Notes under the pieces: model-generated
Told to the model about the DNA's origin: nothing
Seen by the model: only the letters and a program-made list of their open reading frames with translations
Databases searched by the model: none
Position numbers and translations under genes: made by a program
Assembly: GCF_019613795.1 (NCBI RefSeq)
Contig: NZ_CP080429.1
Coordinates: 1,662,501-1,726,500 of the forward strand
Length of the DNA stretch: 64,000 nucleotides
Direction: 5' to 3'
Origin: Flavobacterium litorale
Lineage (GTDB): Bacteria; Bacteroidota; Bacteroidia; Flavobacteriales; Flavobacteriaceae
Part shown: positions 52,703-60,532 of the stretch, one piece after another
Position numbering within the stretch: the first letter of the stretch is position 1
Layout: each line of letters opens with the position of its first letter

Positions 52703-54533
52703 TTTTTGTTTCTGTTTGCTGCATCACGTAAGCTAAAAATACCTCAAGGTCTTTTTCAAATAAATTTAGCGTTAGTTTTTTGTACAGTTCCAACGATTGG
52801 TCTTTAAACTCTTTAGGATGCTTTTCGCCATATATTTCTGGGAAATAATCCCTTAAATGTAATGCCTTGTGTTTATCCTCATCCGTAAGCATGTTCCATG
52901 AATTTTTGTTTATCCACGGTGAAAATATTGTAAACGTAGGTACATTTAATGCTTTCGCCATGTTTACAGCACCACCCTCGTTACCTATAAGTGCGCTACA
53001 TTGCCCTAATACTGCTAAAAAAGCCCTTAAATCATTAAAATAGAAATCAAAAAATATTTTATCCTGCGTTTTAGGTTGGCACAAGTTGTATATTTCCTTA
53101 GCCTTTTCTGTTTGCAATGGTATGTAATTAAACAGTAGCTGCGCATTGCAAGTGCTGCTAATTTTATCAATTACCCTAGCCATTTCGGCGGCAGGTAGGC
53201 TTTTAATATCATTACTACCCAAAACACTTATCATTATTACTGGGAGCTGTAAATCCAGTTGCTCATTCATCTTATTTCTCGCCTCCTGCTGCTCCTCATT
53301 TGTAAGGTATATTTTAGGATATACTATAGGGTGCTTTTTGCCTGTTACGGCCTCGGCAAGTTGCATGCGGTGGTATAACGCTGAGCCTGAAACTGTTTTG
53401 TCGGGCTCTACCGTTTTATTGTAAAAAAATGAGGTGTACCACTTTTTATAGCCTATTTTAGATTTAGCGCCTGAGCACGACGTTATAATACCGCTTTCCC
53501 ATTTTGCATAGGCATCAACCACAATATCATAATTAGTTTTTCGTATGCACCTTAAAAATTTAAAAAATTTTAGCTTGCTATCGCGGTATTCATCCTCAAA
53601 AGGAATAATATTATCAATATTTGGATTGTTTTCTACTACGGGGGTTGTAAATGTGTTTACAAGGTAATCTATGCGAGAACATTCGTATTCATTTTTCAAC
53701 GTATTGCAAATGCTTGTACTTGCTAATACATCGCCAATCATTTTTTGTTGTATAACCAATATTTTTTTGCGTTTGGCATTCATTTCTCGTAAATACACAT
53801 AACGCATGTATACATGGTACCCTAGTATGCGTGCAATTTCGTAACCACGACGCCCATTAACAAAACCGAACTTTAGGATATAATATTTAAAAAATCGGAA
53901 ACCTGGTCGTACCGTAAAGTGGAATATATTGGTGGTAACCCCTTCGTTATAAAACTCTCTTGCTTTTAGTTTAGAGTATTGTAATCGTTTCTTTAAAAAG
54001 TCTTTTTTGTTAATAAACGAGTAATGCTCTATAGCGTGTTTAAGTACTTTGCTTTTTCCATCAATAGTCAGCTTCTCGTGTACTAGTTTATCAGAATAAC
54101 GGCATTTCGATTTTCGGAATACCCGAGCCGTTCTATCCTCATTAAAGTTGTTATTTACAAGCGGTTTACCTTGGTAGTAAAAAACACGTTTAACCCAAAG
54201 GGCAACCTCTTCGGGGTTACTATTTATGGTATCTACAATTTCACGAATTCCCTTTTCTGTAACACGCTCGTCGGCATCAAAAAAGGTAACCCAATCGTAC
54301 GTTGCAAGTTCTAAAGTATAATTACGTTGCGACGAAAAATCGTCAAAAGCACGTTGGTAAAAACGCACATGCGGATACTCCTCCTTAATTATAGTAGGAG
54401 TGCTATCAGTACTATAGGAATCTACCACCACAATTTCGTCGGCAAAAGCCATATTGTTAAGGTACTCCCGTATGTTATGTTCCTCGTTATAAATAATAGC
54501 GAGGGCAGATATTTTAGTGTTGTTTCCGCTCAT
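52662..54533 (-). CDS. Fused glycosyltransferase: GT2 (WaaE-like) plus GT9 (heptosyltransferase-like)
   Basis: A 623-residue two-domain enzyme. Residues about 1-250 are a WaaE/KdtX-type GT2: ISALAIIYNEEHNIREYL at 8-25, VDSYSTDSTPTIIKE, DFSSQRNYTLELATYDWVTFFDADERV with DxD at 86-88, and HEKLTIDGKSKVLKHAIEHYSF. Residues about 256-600 are a GT9 heptosyltransferase-type domain: KKILVIQQKMIGDVLASTSICN, then GYKKWYTSFFYN and the IGNEGGAVNMAKALNVPTFTIFSP acceptor or donor site. The join is at about 250-256. Both activities serve the LPS core in other bacteria, so one chain could add two sugars in turn. It is nine bases downstream of dapD. Confidence 0.88.
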   Translation of the reverse strand: MSGNNTKISALAIIYNEEHNIREYLNNMAFADEIVVVDSYSTDSTPTIIKEEYPHVRFYQRAFDDFSSQRNYTLELATYDWVTFFDADERVTEKGIREIVDTINSNPEEVALWVKRVFYYQGKPLVNNNFNEDRTARVFRKSKCRYSDKLVHEKLTIDGKSKVLKHAIEHYSFINKKDFLKKRLQYSKLKAREFYNEGVTTNIFHFTVRPGFRFFKYYILKFGFVNGRRGYEIARILGYHVYMRYVYLREMNAKRKKILVIQQKMIGDVLASTSICNTLKNEYECSRIDYLVNTFTTPVVENNPNIDNIIPFEDEYRDSKLKFFKFLRCIRKTNYDIVVDAYAKWESGIITSCSGAKSKIGYKKWYTSFFYNKTVEPDKTVSGSALYHRMQLAEAVTGKKHPIVYPKIYLTNEEQQEARNKMNEQLDLQLPVIMISVLGSNDIKSLPAAEMARVIDKISSTCNAQLLFNYIPLQTEKAKEIYNLCQPKTQDKIFFDFYFNDLRAFLAVLGQCSALIGNEGGAVNMAKALNVPTFTIFSPWINKNSWNMLTDEDKHKALHLRDYFPEIYGEKHPKEFKDQSLELYKKLTLNLFEKDLEVFLAYVMQQTETKTTSHPSLSRKESI

Positions 54534-54542
54534 TATCAGTTT

Positions 54543-55358
54543 TTAAACCGCTACGTCATATTCCCTTAAGGCATTATTGAGCGAGGTCTTTAAATCGGTC
54601 GATGGTTTGCGTTTACCTATAATTAATGCGCAGGGCACTTGGTACTCGCCCGCTGCAAATTTTTTAGTATAACTACCTGGTATAACTACCGATCGTGCGG
54701 GTACAATACCCTTCATCTCTACAGGAGCATCTCCTGTAACATCTATAATTTTTGTAGATGCTGTTAGGCACACATTAGCACCTAATACTGCCTCTGTTTC
54801 TACTTTTACGCCTTCTACTACAATACATCTGGAGCCTATAAAAGCACCATCTTCTATAATAACGGGGGCTGCCTGTAAAGGCTCTAATACGCCTCCAATA
54901 CCAACACCACCACTTAGGTGTACATTTTTACCTATTTGTGCACAACTACCTACTGTTGCCCAAGTATCTACCATAGTGCCCTCATCTACATACGCTCCTA
55001 TATTTACATAGCTGGGCATTAATATAACCCCCGCTGATATGTAGGCTCCGTGGCGTGCTACAGCATTAGGTACTACCCGAACGCCTTTTTGCGCATAGTT
55101 GCGTTTTAATGGCATCTTGTCGTGATATTCAAAAATACCAGCCTCTAATGTTTCCATTTTTTGTATCGGGAAATACATTACTACGGCTTTTTTAACCCAC
55201 TCATTTACTTGCCATCCATTTGTAATAGGTTCGGCAACGCGTAACGACCCATTATCGAGTAATTCGATAACTTCTCGTATTGCCTTTATGGTTTTGTCTT
55301 CCTGTAAAAGTTGCCTGTTTTCCCAAGCCTGTTCTATTATAGGTTGTAAAGTATTCAT
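54543..55358 (-). CDS. dapD: 2,3,4,5-tetrahydropyridine-2,6-dicarboxylate N-succinyltransferase
   Basis: A 271-residue enzyme of lysine and diaminopimelate synthesis by the succinylase branch. The left-handed beta-helix is recognisable from hexapeptide repeats across about 100-210 (GAYISAGVILMPSYVNIGAYVDEG, TWATVGSCAQIGKNVHLSGGVGIGGVLEP, IIEDGAFIGSRCIVVEGVKV). The N-terminal helices come before it. Length and ends match E. coli DapD (274). It has a clear promoter at 55378-55385 on the minus strand and may be co-transcribed with the glycosyltransferase fusion gene downstream. Confidence 0.95.
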   Translation of the reverse strand: MNTLQPIIEQAWENRQLLQEDKTIKAIREVIELLDNGSLRVAEPITNGWQVNEWVKKAVVMYFPIQKMETLEAGIFEYHDKMPLKRNYAQKGVRVVPNAVARHGAYISAGVILMPSYVNIGAYVDEGTMVDTWATVGSCAQIGKNVHLSGGVGIGGVLEPLQAAPVIIEDGAFIGSRCIVVEGVKVETEAVLGANVCLTASTKIIDVTGDAPVEMKGIVPARSVVIPGSYTKKFAAGEYQVPCALIIGKRKPSTDLKTSLNNALREYDVAV

Positions 55359-55742
55359 TGCAAATTTTTCATTTTGGGCAAAGATAGCAATCTGGTTAAA
55401 TTATCACTATCAAATAGCATGTGTAAAGTACGAATACTTTTCAATTGGTTATACATATATGAGTGATTATCTAAATTTAATAAAAAATTGTTAGCGAGTA
55501 AAGGCTTTTTGTTGCTTTAGTGTAATAATTATTAGGTTGTGTTTTTAGTGGTTACATGCTATTTTATATAGCTGGTATATAGTGGTTTGCTAGTGTTATA
55601 TGCTGAATAAATAGTACTGAAATTACCAACAAGCTGGTATTTAATGTATTTTTGTTATACCAATAAACTGTAAAAGGTGCCTTTAAACCATACAATGCAC
55701 AATAGTTTGGTATAATTACGCCTACCTTAAATAGTACTACAC
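55359..55742. other. Divergent intergenic region between dapD and ruvX
   Basis: About 384 bases, AT-rich, with no gene that I can support. It holds a clear dapD promoter (minus) near 55378-55385. A partial inverted repeat is formed by TTATACCAATAAACT at about 55655-55669 and AGTTTGGTATAA at 55704-55715, near the likely ruvX start. TATTTTTG at 55647-55654 is a possible plus-strand -7 element. Two copies of AGCTGGTAT (about 55566 and 55632) are probably chance. Confidence 0.55.
55378..55385 (-). promoter_or_regulatory. Putative -7 promoter element (TATCTTTG) for dapD
   Basis: On the minus strand TATCTTTG followed by CCC is a full match to TAnnTTTG, 20 bases ahead of the dapD ATG. A TTG lies about 24 bases further upstream. 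Confidence 0.65.
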
Positions 55743-56150
55743 ATGAGAATACTTGCGATAGATTATGGACAAAAACGAACGGGTATAGCGGTTACCGACG
55801 AAATGCAGATAATAGCATCGGGGCTTATTACAATACCCTCCGAAACGGCAATAACTTGGCTAACCGAGTATTTTACAAACGAACGTGTAGAAAAGGTACT
55901 TATTGGAGAGCCTAAACAGATGAATAATGAACCCTCTCAGAGTGCACCCATTATAGCTGCTTTTATAGAAAAATTTAAAGCTACATTTCCAAATATGCCT
56001 ATTGCATTGGTAGATGAACGTTTTACGAGTAAAATGGCTTTCCAGACCATGATTGATAGCGGATTAAAAAAGAAACAACGCCAAAATAAAGCCCTTGTTG
56101 ACGAAATTGCTGCAACGATAATGCTACAGGATTATTTGTCACGGAAATGA
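55743..56150 (+). CDS. ruvX: Holliday-junction resolvase-like protein RuvX/YqgF
   Basis: A 135-residue RNase H-fold protein. ILAIDYGQKRTGIAVTDEM holds the first catalytic Asp (D7); LIGEPKQMNNEPS and LVDERFTSKMA supply the next acidic site; and KALVDEIAATIMLQDYL gives the last Asp. YqgF/RuvX is proposed as an anti-termination or rRNA-processing nuclease as well as a junction resolvase. The stop is 11 bases from the end of the convergent FUSC gene; no strong hairpin lies between them. Confidence 0.93.
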   Translation: MRILAIDYGQKRTGIAVTDEMQIIASGLITIPSETAITWLTEYFTNERVEKVLIGEPKQMNNEPSQSAPIIAAFIEKFKATFPNMPIALVDERFTSKMAFQTMIDSGLKKKQRQNKALVDEIAATIMLQDYLSRK

Positions 56151-56161
56151 TAAAATAGATA

Positions 56162-58363
56162 CTACAATTGCTTACTAGCCTTTACAATTTTTTCAGATAA
56201 ATTGTTTAACCATACCAATTGCTCAATTACAAGTTGTGCTTCTTGCATTTTCTCGTTAAAACCCTGTTTATCGGTTAGTGCTATTGCTTGCAACTCTTGT
56301 AGGCGTATGTGTTTGAGTTCTGTAAAGCGTGCATCCAATTCTTGGGTTTGTTCCAGTTCTGTTACGGCTGTATTTTCTTCATTGTTTAGTATGGCTATTG
56401 CATAATTTAGGTTTCGCATAACAGCTTGTATTACTACGTTAAACGCATCGGATGCTTTTGACGTTTGGTGCGATTGTATGTAAGTACCCAAAGATGCCAA
56501 GGAGGATAATAACGTATGGTTAAGCACCGCCAATTTGTAGGCTTGTGTTTGCTGCTTTTGTTTGGATTTAGGTTCTTGCGTCATACGTTGGTAGGATGCC
56601 GTTAGGTTACCCACCTCGATAAACGCATTCTTTCGGGCAACACGGTAGGAGGTGGGTACTTCTCCTTTTTTGTTGTATAGCAATGCTATTTCCTCCAAAT
56701 AGTTTCGATTGCCTTCTATCGATTTTTTTATAAACACAGGGAGCTGTATAAACTCCCAAGCGGGCCAAAAAAAGTAATTGGCAATAAAAGCCAGCCCAGC
56801 CCCTATAACAGTATCTATTATTCTGTATTGTATTACCTCGTTAACATCAGGGTTTAGCATACTGTATATAAATACTACAAAAACGGTTACAAATGTAGCT
56901 CCAATACGGTAGTTTATGGCAGTAAATGTAAACCCTAATAGCATACAGGTTATTGCTAATACTGCTATTGCAAAAGTGTTACTTAAAACAGCAAGTAGCC
57001 CAAAAGCAATAATACAACCGAGTACCGTACCCACAATCCGCTGGTACGACCGCTGTTTGGTAAGCCCGTAACCAGGGCGCATAATAACCACTATAGTAAG
57101 TAATATCCAGTATACATTTTGTAAAGGGAATAATCCGCCAATTATAAAGCCTATAGCTATTGTAATAGTAAGCCGTAGTGATAACCTGAAAATAGTAGAC
57201 GATAGACTTAAGTTTTCTTTTAGTGTGTGTAAAGGATAATATTCGGGCTTTAAAAACTTTTCTAAATCCTTATCACGTCCTTGCATATCCTTGTGCGATG
57301 TCTTGGTGGTAAAAGCACGCTCTATAACCTTAATCTTTTCAATCTGCTTTTCGGCATAGTGCAACATATTAGTAAGTAAGTATACATCTGCTGCTGCTTT
57401 ACCTCGTGCCTTTTTGTAGTCCTGAATTGCTTGCTCAAACTTTTCAAGATCACGCAATAATTTATGTTTAGCCTTATACTCCTTTTTATTTTCGAGGCTT
57501 TTTGATATTTTTCTTAAGGTCTTGGCAATATTATAAGCCAAATTTTGGTAAGTGCTGAGTACTTTGGGCGATGTACTAAACTTTTGATGTAGTTTGCTGT
57601 GATCGAAAGATGTAGACAGTGCTAATTCTAACACTTCTAATAACGATATGAATACGAGGAGCATTTTACGGCTACGGTTGGAGTTACCCGCATTAGAACT
57701 TCGGCGTAACAATACTTCACGCAAATTTTCGTGATTGGTATTTAGCTCTACCTGCAAAAAAAGTTGCTTTTGGGTAATCTCGTCTCGGTTGGCATCAATA
57801 TCCCATAAATGCCCCCGTTGCTTCATGTACTTACTAGTTAGTTTTAAACATTCGGCTAGCTGCAATTCAGTATAGCGGTGCGGGCTCAAGTAATTAAATA
57901 GTAGTGAGGTTGCTGTATAAATAAAGCCACCAGCCCATATAAGTAAGCAATACTCCAATATATCCCACCCGTAATGAATGTGTCCGCTAGCAAGTGTTAT
58001 GGCAAGTAGCCCAGAAAACGATACCATTGTAGCCCTTTGCCCGTAAACCGATATCATTGAAAGGAAAAAGACTAACACTATGGTTATTGGGTAAAATAGT
58101 AAGGGTATAACGTAGGTAAGGTTGGCTATTAGCGTACATAAAACCACGATGAGTGATGCTGTTAATAATCCTCGTGTACGGTGTTTTATATTACTCGGAA
58201 TATCGGCAGGGTAGGTAAGTACTGCGCCAATTGCCAAAGCAAATCCAGTTTCAAATAAACCAAATTGCGATAGTATAATTACAGGTAACACTGCTGCAAA
58301 CGTAACAGTAAGTGCCTTGGTAAAGTTAGTGCTATCGGTAAATTGTTTTACTTTTTGTATCAT
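56162..58363 (-). CDS. FUSC family inner-membrane protein (YccS-like)
   Basis: A 733-residue membrane protein with two halves, each of about five or six membrane segments (near 18-160 and 395-545), and two cytosolic helical regions. The organisation matches the fusaric-acid-resistance-like/YccS family. The second half includes LRLTITIAIGFIIGGLFPLQNVYWILLTIVVIMRPGYGLTKQRSYQRIVGTVLG, the typical FUSC core. Such proteins are thought to export aromatic acids, but many have no proven substrate. It has no partner membrane-fusion protein here. Transcribed alone. Confidence 0.85.
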   Translation of the reverse strand: MIQKVKQFTDSTNFTKALTVTFAAVLPVIILSQFGLFETGFALAIGAVLTYPADIPSNIKHRTRGLLTASLIVVLCTLIANLTYVIPLLFYPITIVLVFFLSMISVYGQRATMVSFSGLLAITLASGHIHYGWDILEYCLLIWAGGFIYTATSLLFNYLSPHRYTELQLAECLKLTSKYMKQRGHLWDIDANRDEITQKQLFLQVELNTNHENLREVLLRRSSNAGNSNRSRKMLLVFISLLEVLELALSTSFDHSKLHQKFSTSPKVLSTYQNLAYNIAKTLRKISKSLENKKEYKAKHKLLRDLEKFEQAIQDYKKARGKAAADVYLLTNMLHYAEKQIEKIKVIERAFTTKTSHKDMQGRDKDLEKFLKPEYYPLHTLKENLSLSSTIFRLSLRLTITIAIGFIIGGLFPLQNVYWILLTIVVIMRPGYGLTKQRSYQRIVGTVLGCIIAFGLLAVLSNTFAIAVLAITCMLLGFTFTAINYRIGATFVTVFVVFIYSMLNPDVNEVIQYRIIDTVIGAGLAFIANYFFWPAWEFIQLPVFIKKSIEGNRNYLEEIALLYNKKGEVPTSYRVARKNAFIEVGNLTASYQRMTQEPKSKQKQQTQAYKLAVLNHTLLSSLASLGTYIQSHQTSKASDAFNVVIQAVMRNLNYAIAILNNEENTAVTELEQTQELDARFTELKHIRLQELQAIALTDKQGFNEKMQEAQLVIEQLVWLNNLSEKIVKASKQL

Positions 58364-58484
58364 TTATTTTGCTAGTACTGCAAAGGTACTAAACGGCATT
58401 ACCATTATGGCTTATAACCCGTAATTCTTGCAAAAAATTAGCATTTGGAACGGTATATACTTATACAAATTATTTTTAATTCAC

Positions 58485-58492
58485 TATTTTTG
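58485..58492 (+). promoter_or_regulatory. Putative -7 promoter element (TATTTTTG) for def
   Basis: TATTTTTG followed by CCC is a full consensus -7 element. The start point near 58499 would give a leader of about 55 bases. No ideal -33 TTG is seen. Confidence 0.55.
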
Positions 58493-58554
58493 CCCACACT
58501 ATTTAGCTGTTGATTGGCTACTAATACGGCGGTTATAAAACTAAAAACACAAAG

Positions 58555-59142
58555 ATGATATTACCAATAGTTGGATATGGCGATCCTGTGTTGCGAAAGC
58601 AAGGCGAAGCAATAACTAAAGATTACCCTGAGCTTAAACAGGTTATTGCCAATATGTACGAGACCATGTATAACGCTTATGGTGTTGGGCTTGCTGCACC
58701 GCAAGTAGGGCTACCCATACGTTTGTTTATAATTGATACCAAACCCTTTAGTGAAGATGAAACTCTGGGTAAAGAAGAGCAGGAGGCATTAGCAGGATTT
58801 ACAAAAACGTTTATTAACCCCACTATAGTTAAAGAGGATGGCGAAGAATGGGGCTTTAACGAAGGTTGCCTTAGTATACCCGATGTTCGTGAGGATGTTT
58901 ACCGACAGGAACAAATTACGATAGAGTATTACGATGAGGACTTTAAAAAACATACTGATGTTTACGATGGTTTGATTGCCAGAGTAATACAACATGAGTA
59001 CGACCATATTGAGGGTATATTATTTACCGATAAAATATCGTCGCTTAAAAAACGATTGATAAAAAAGAAACTTCAAAACATACTTGAGGGTAAGATACGC
59101 CCTGATTATAAAATGAAATTTGCTGCCAAAAGAGGCAGATAA
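58555..59142 (+). CDS. def: Peptide deformylase
   Basis: A 195-residue metalloenzyme that removes the formyl group from new proteins. The three PDF motifs are complete: GVGLAAPQ at 43-50, EGCLS at 103-107 (Cys ligand) and HEYDH at 147-151 (His ligands and catalytic Glu). An acidic insertion TKPFSEDETLGKEEQEAL lies between the first two, as in other Bacteroidota PDFs. The end KMKFAAKRGR is basic. It is followed by the DUF5606 gene with its own promoter. Confidence 0.96.
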   Translation: MILPIVGYGDPVLRKQGEAITKDYPELKQVIANMYETMYNAYGVGLAAPQVGLPIRLFIIDTKPFSEDETLGKEEQEALAGFTKTFINPTIVKEDGEEWGFNEGCLSIPDVREDVYRQEQITIEYYDEDFKKHTDVYDGLIARVIQHEYDHIEGILFTDKISSLKKRLIKKKLQNILEGKIRPDYKMKFAAKRGR

Positions 59143-59144
59143 TT

Positions 59145-59174
59145 TTGTTTTTAAGTGCAAACATTGCATATTTG
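59145..59174 (+). promoter_or_regulatory. Bacteroidota promoter for the DUF5606 gene
   Basis: TTG at 59145-59147 and CATATTTG at 59167-59174, 19 bases apart. The first base of -7 is C instead of T. A start point near 59181 leaves a leader of about 10-16 bases. Confidence 0.6.
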
Positions 59175-59196
59175 TGACCCTTAAAAAAAAATGACG

Positions 59197-59643
59197 ATGA
59201 GTATAGATAAAATATTAGCTATTTCTGGGAAACCAGGACTATATGCTTTAAAAGTACAAACCCGTACAGGATTTGTTGCAGAATCATTAACAGACGGAAA
59301 AAAGATAACAGTAGGACTGCGTAGTAACGTAAGTTTACTATCTGAAATATCAGTATATACCTATGATGGAGAAGTACGCCTTTCGGAAGTTTTTACTGCT
59401 ATTGCAAAAAAGGAAGACAAAGGTCCGTCCATATCACATAAAGAAGATAATGCTACACTTATAGCTTATTTCCGTGAGGTAATGCCCGATTTTGATGAAG
59501 ACAGAGTATATGCCTCTGATATTAAAAAAATAATAAACTGGTATAATATGTTACAGGCGAAAGATCTTGTAACTATAGAAGAACCTACTGAAGAAACAGA
59601 AGAAGCTGTAACTACAGAAACAGAGCAAGAATCTGACAAGTAA
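59197..59643 (+). CDS. DUF5606 domain protein
   Basis: A 148-residue soluble protein starting MSIDKILAISGKPGLYALKVQTRTGF (a Met two codons earlier at 59191 is also possible). The beta-rich N-terminus, the LRSNVSLLSEISVYT segment, and the DFDEDRVYASDIKKIINWYNML helix match DUF5606, a small Bacteroidota family. The last 20 residues are Glu-rich and probably disordered. Function is unknown. It lies between def and mazG with a hairpin after it. Confidence 0.8.
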   Translation: MSIDKILAISGKPGLYALKVQTRTGFVAESLTDGKKITVGLRSNVSLLSEISVYTYDGEVRLSEVFTAIAKKEDKGPSISHKEDNATLIAYFREVMPDFDEDRVYASDIKKIINWYNMLQAKDLVTIEEPTEETEEAVTTETEQESDK

Positions 59644-59670
59644 CAAAAACATCTTAGATAACAATAATTT

Positions 59671-59705
59671 ATCCTGTTGCTACCTTTAAGCAACAGGATT
59701 TTTTA
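59671..59705 (+). terminator. Rho-independent terminator
   Basis: ATCCTGTTGCT and AGCAACAGGAT around a seven-base loop, followed by a long T-run. Confidence 0.9.
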
Positions 59706-59722
59706 TTTTTACAAAAAAACAA

Positions 59723-60496
59723 ATGAATACACGACAGCAACAACTAGATGCTTTTAACAGGCTACTGGATATAATGGACGATCTTAGGGAGAAATGCCCT
59801 TGGGATAAAAAGCAAACCCTGCAAAGCCTCCGCCACCTTACCATAGAGGAAACCTACGAGCTTGGTGATGCCATACTGGATAACGATTTGCAGGAAGTTA
59901 AAAAAGAGTTGGGCGATATACTATTGCACATTGTTTTTTATGCCAAAATAGGTAGCGAAAAAGAAGCTTTTGATATTGCTGATGTTGCTAACGAAATTTG
60001 TGAAAAGTTAATACACCGTCACCCACATATATATGGTGATGTAGCGGTAGAAAATGAAGAGCAGGTAAAACAGAATTGGGAAAAGCTAAAATTAAAGGAG
60101 GGTAAAAAATCGGTGTTAGAGGGTGTGCCTAAAAGTTTACCCGCATTAGTAAAGGCAAGCCGTATACAAGACAAAGCAAAAGGCGTAGGTTTTGATTGGG
60201 AAGCCTCGCACCAGGTTTGGGATAAAGTAGAGGAGGAGTTGCAAGAATTTAAGGATGAAGTAGAACAGGGCAATCAGGAAAAAATTGAGGCTGAGTTTGG
60301 CGATGTTCTTTTTTCGATGATTAATTATGCACGTTTTTTGGATGTTAATCCAGAAGATGCTTTGGAGCGTACCAATAAAAAATTTATAAAACGTTTTCAG
60401 TACCTCGAAGCTAAAGCTAATGAGCTGGGTAAACCACTTGCTGATATGACACTTGCCGAGATGGATGTGTTTTGGAACGATGCTAAAAAGCTGTAA
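59723..60496 (+). CDS. mazG: Nucleoside triphosphate pyrophosphohydrolase MazG
   Basis: A 257-residue enzyme that turns nucleoside triphosphates into monophosphates and removes excess or damaged ones. The first MazG domain is seen in CPWDKKQTLQSLRHLTIEETYELGDAI and EVKKELGDILLHIVFYAKIG (the EExxE and ExxD metal residues), and the second in WDKVEEELQEFKDEV with EAEFGDVLFSMINYARFL. The length fits the two-domain bacterial form. It is a single gene with a hairpin directly after it. Confidence 0.95.
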   Translation: MNTRQQQLDAFNRLLDIMDDLREKCPWDKKQTLQSLRHLTIEETYELGDAILDNDLQEVKKELGDILLHIVFYAKIGSEKEAFDIADVANEICEKLIHRHPHIYGDVAVENEEQVKQNWEKLKLKEGKKSVLEGVPKSLPALVKASRIQDKAKGVGFDWEASHQVWDKVEEELQEFKDEVEQGNQEKIEAEFGDVLFSMINYARFLDVNPEDALERTNKKFIKRFQYLEAKANELGKPLADMTLAEMDVFWNDAKKL

Positions 60497-60499
60497 AAC

Positions 60500-60531
60500 A
60501 AAAAAAGCGACTTTTAAAGTCGCTTTTTTTG
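60500..60531. terminator. Bidirectional hairpin terminator
   Basis: AAAAAAAGCGACTTT and AAAGTCGCTTTTTTT in close tail-to-tail position between mazG (+) and the DUF349 gene (-). Confidence 0.92.
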
Positions 60532-60532
60532 T

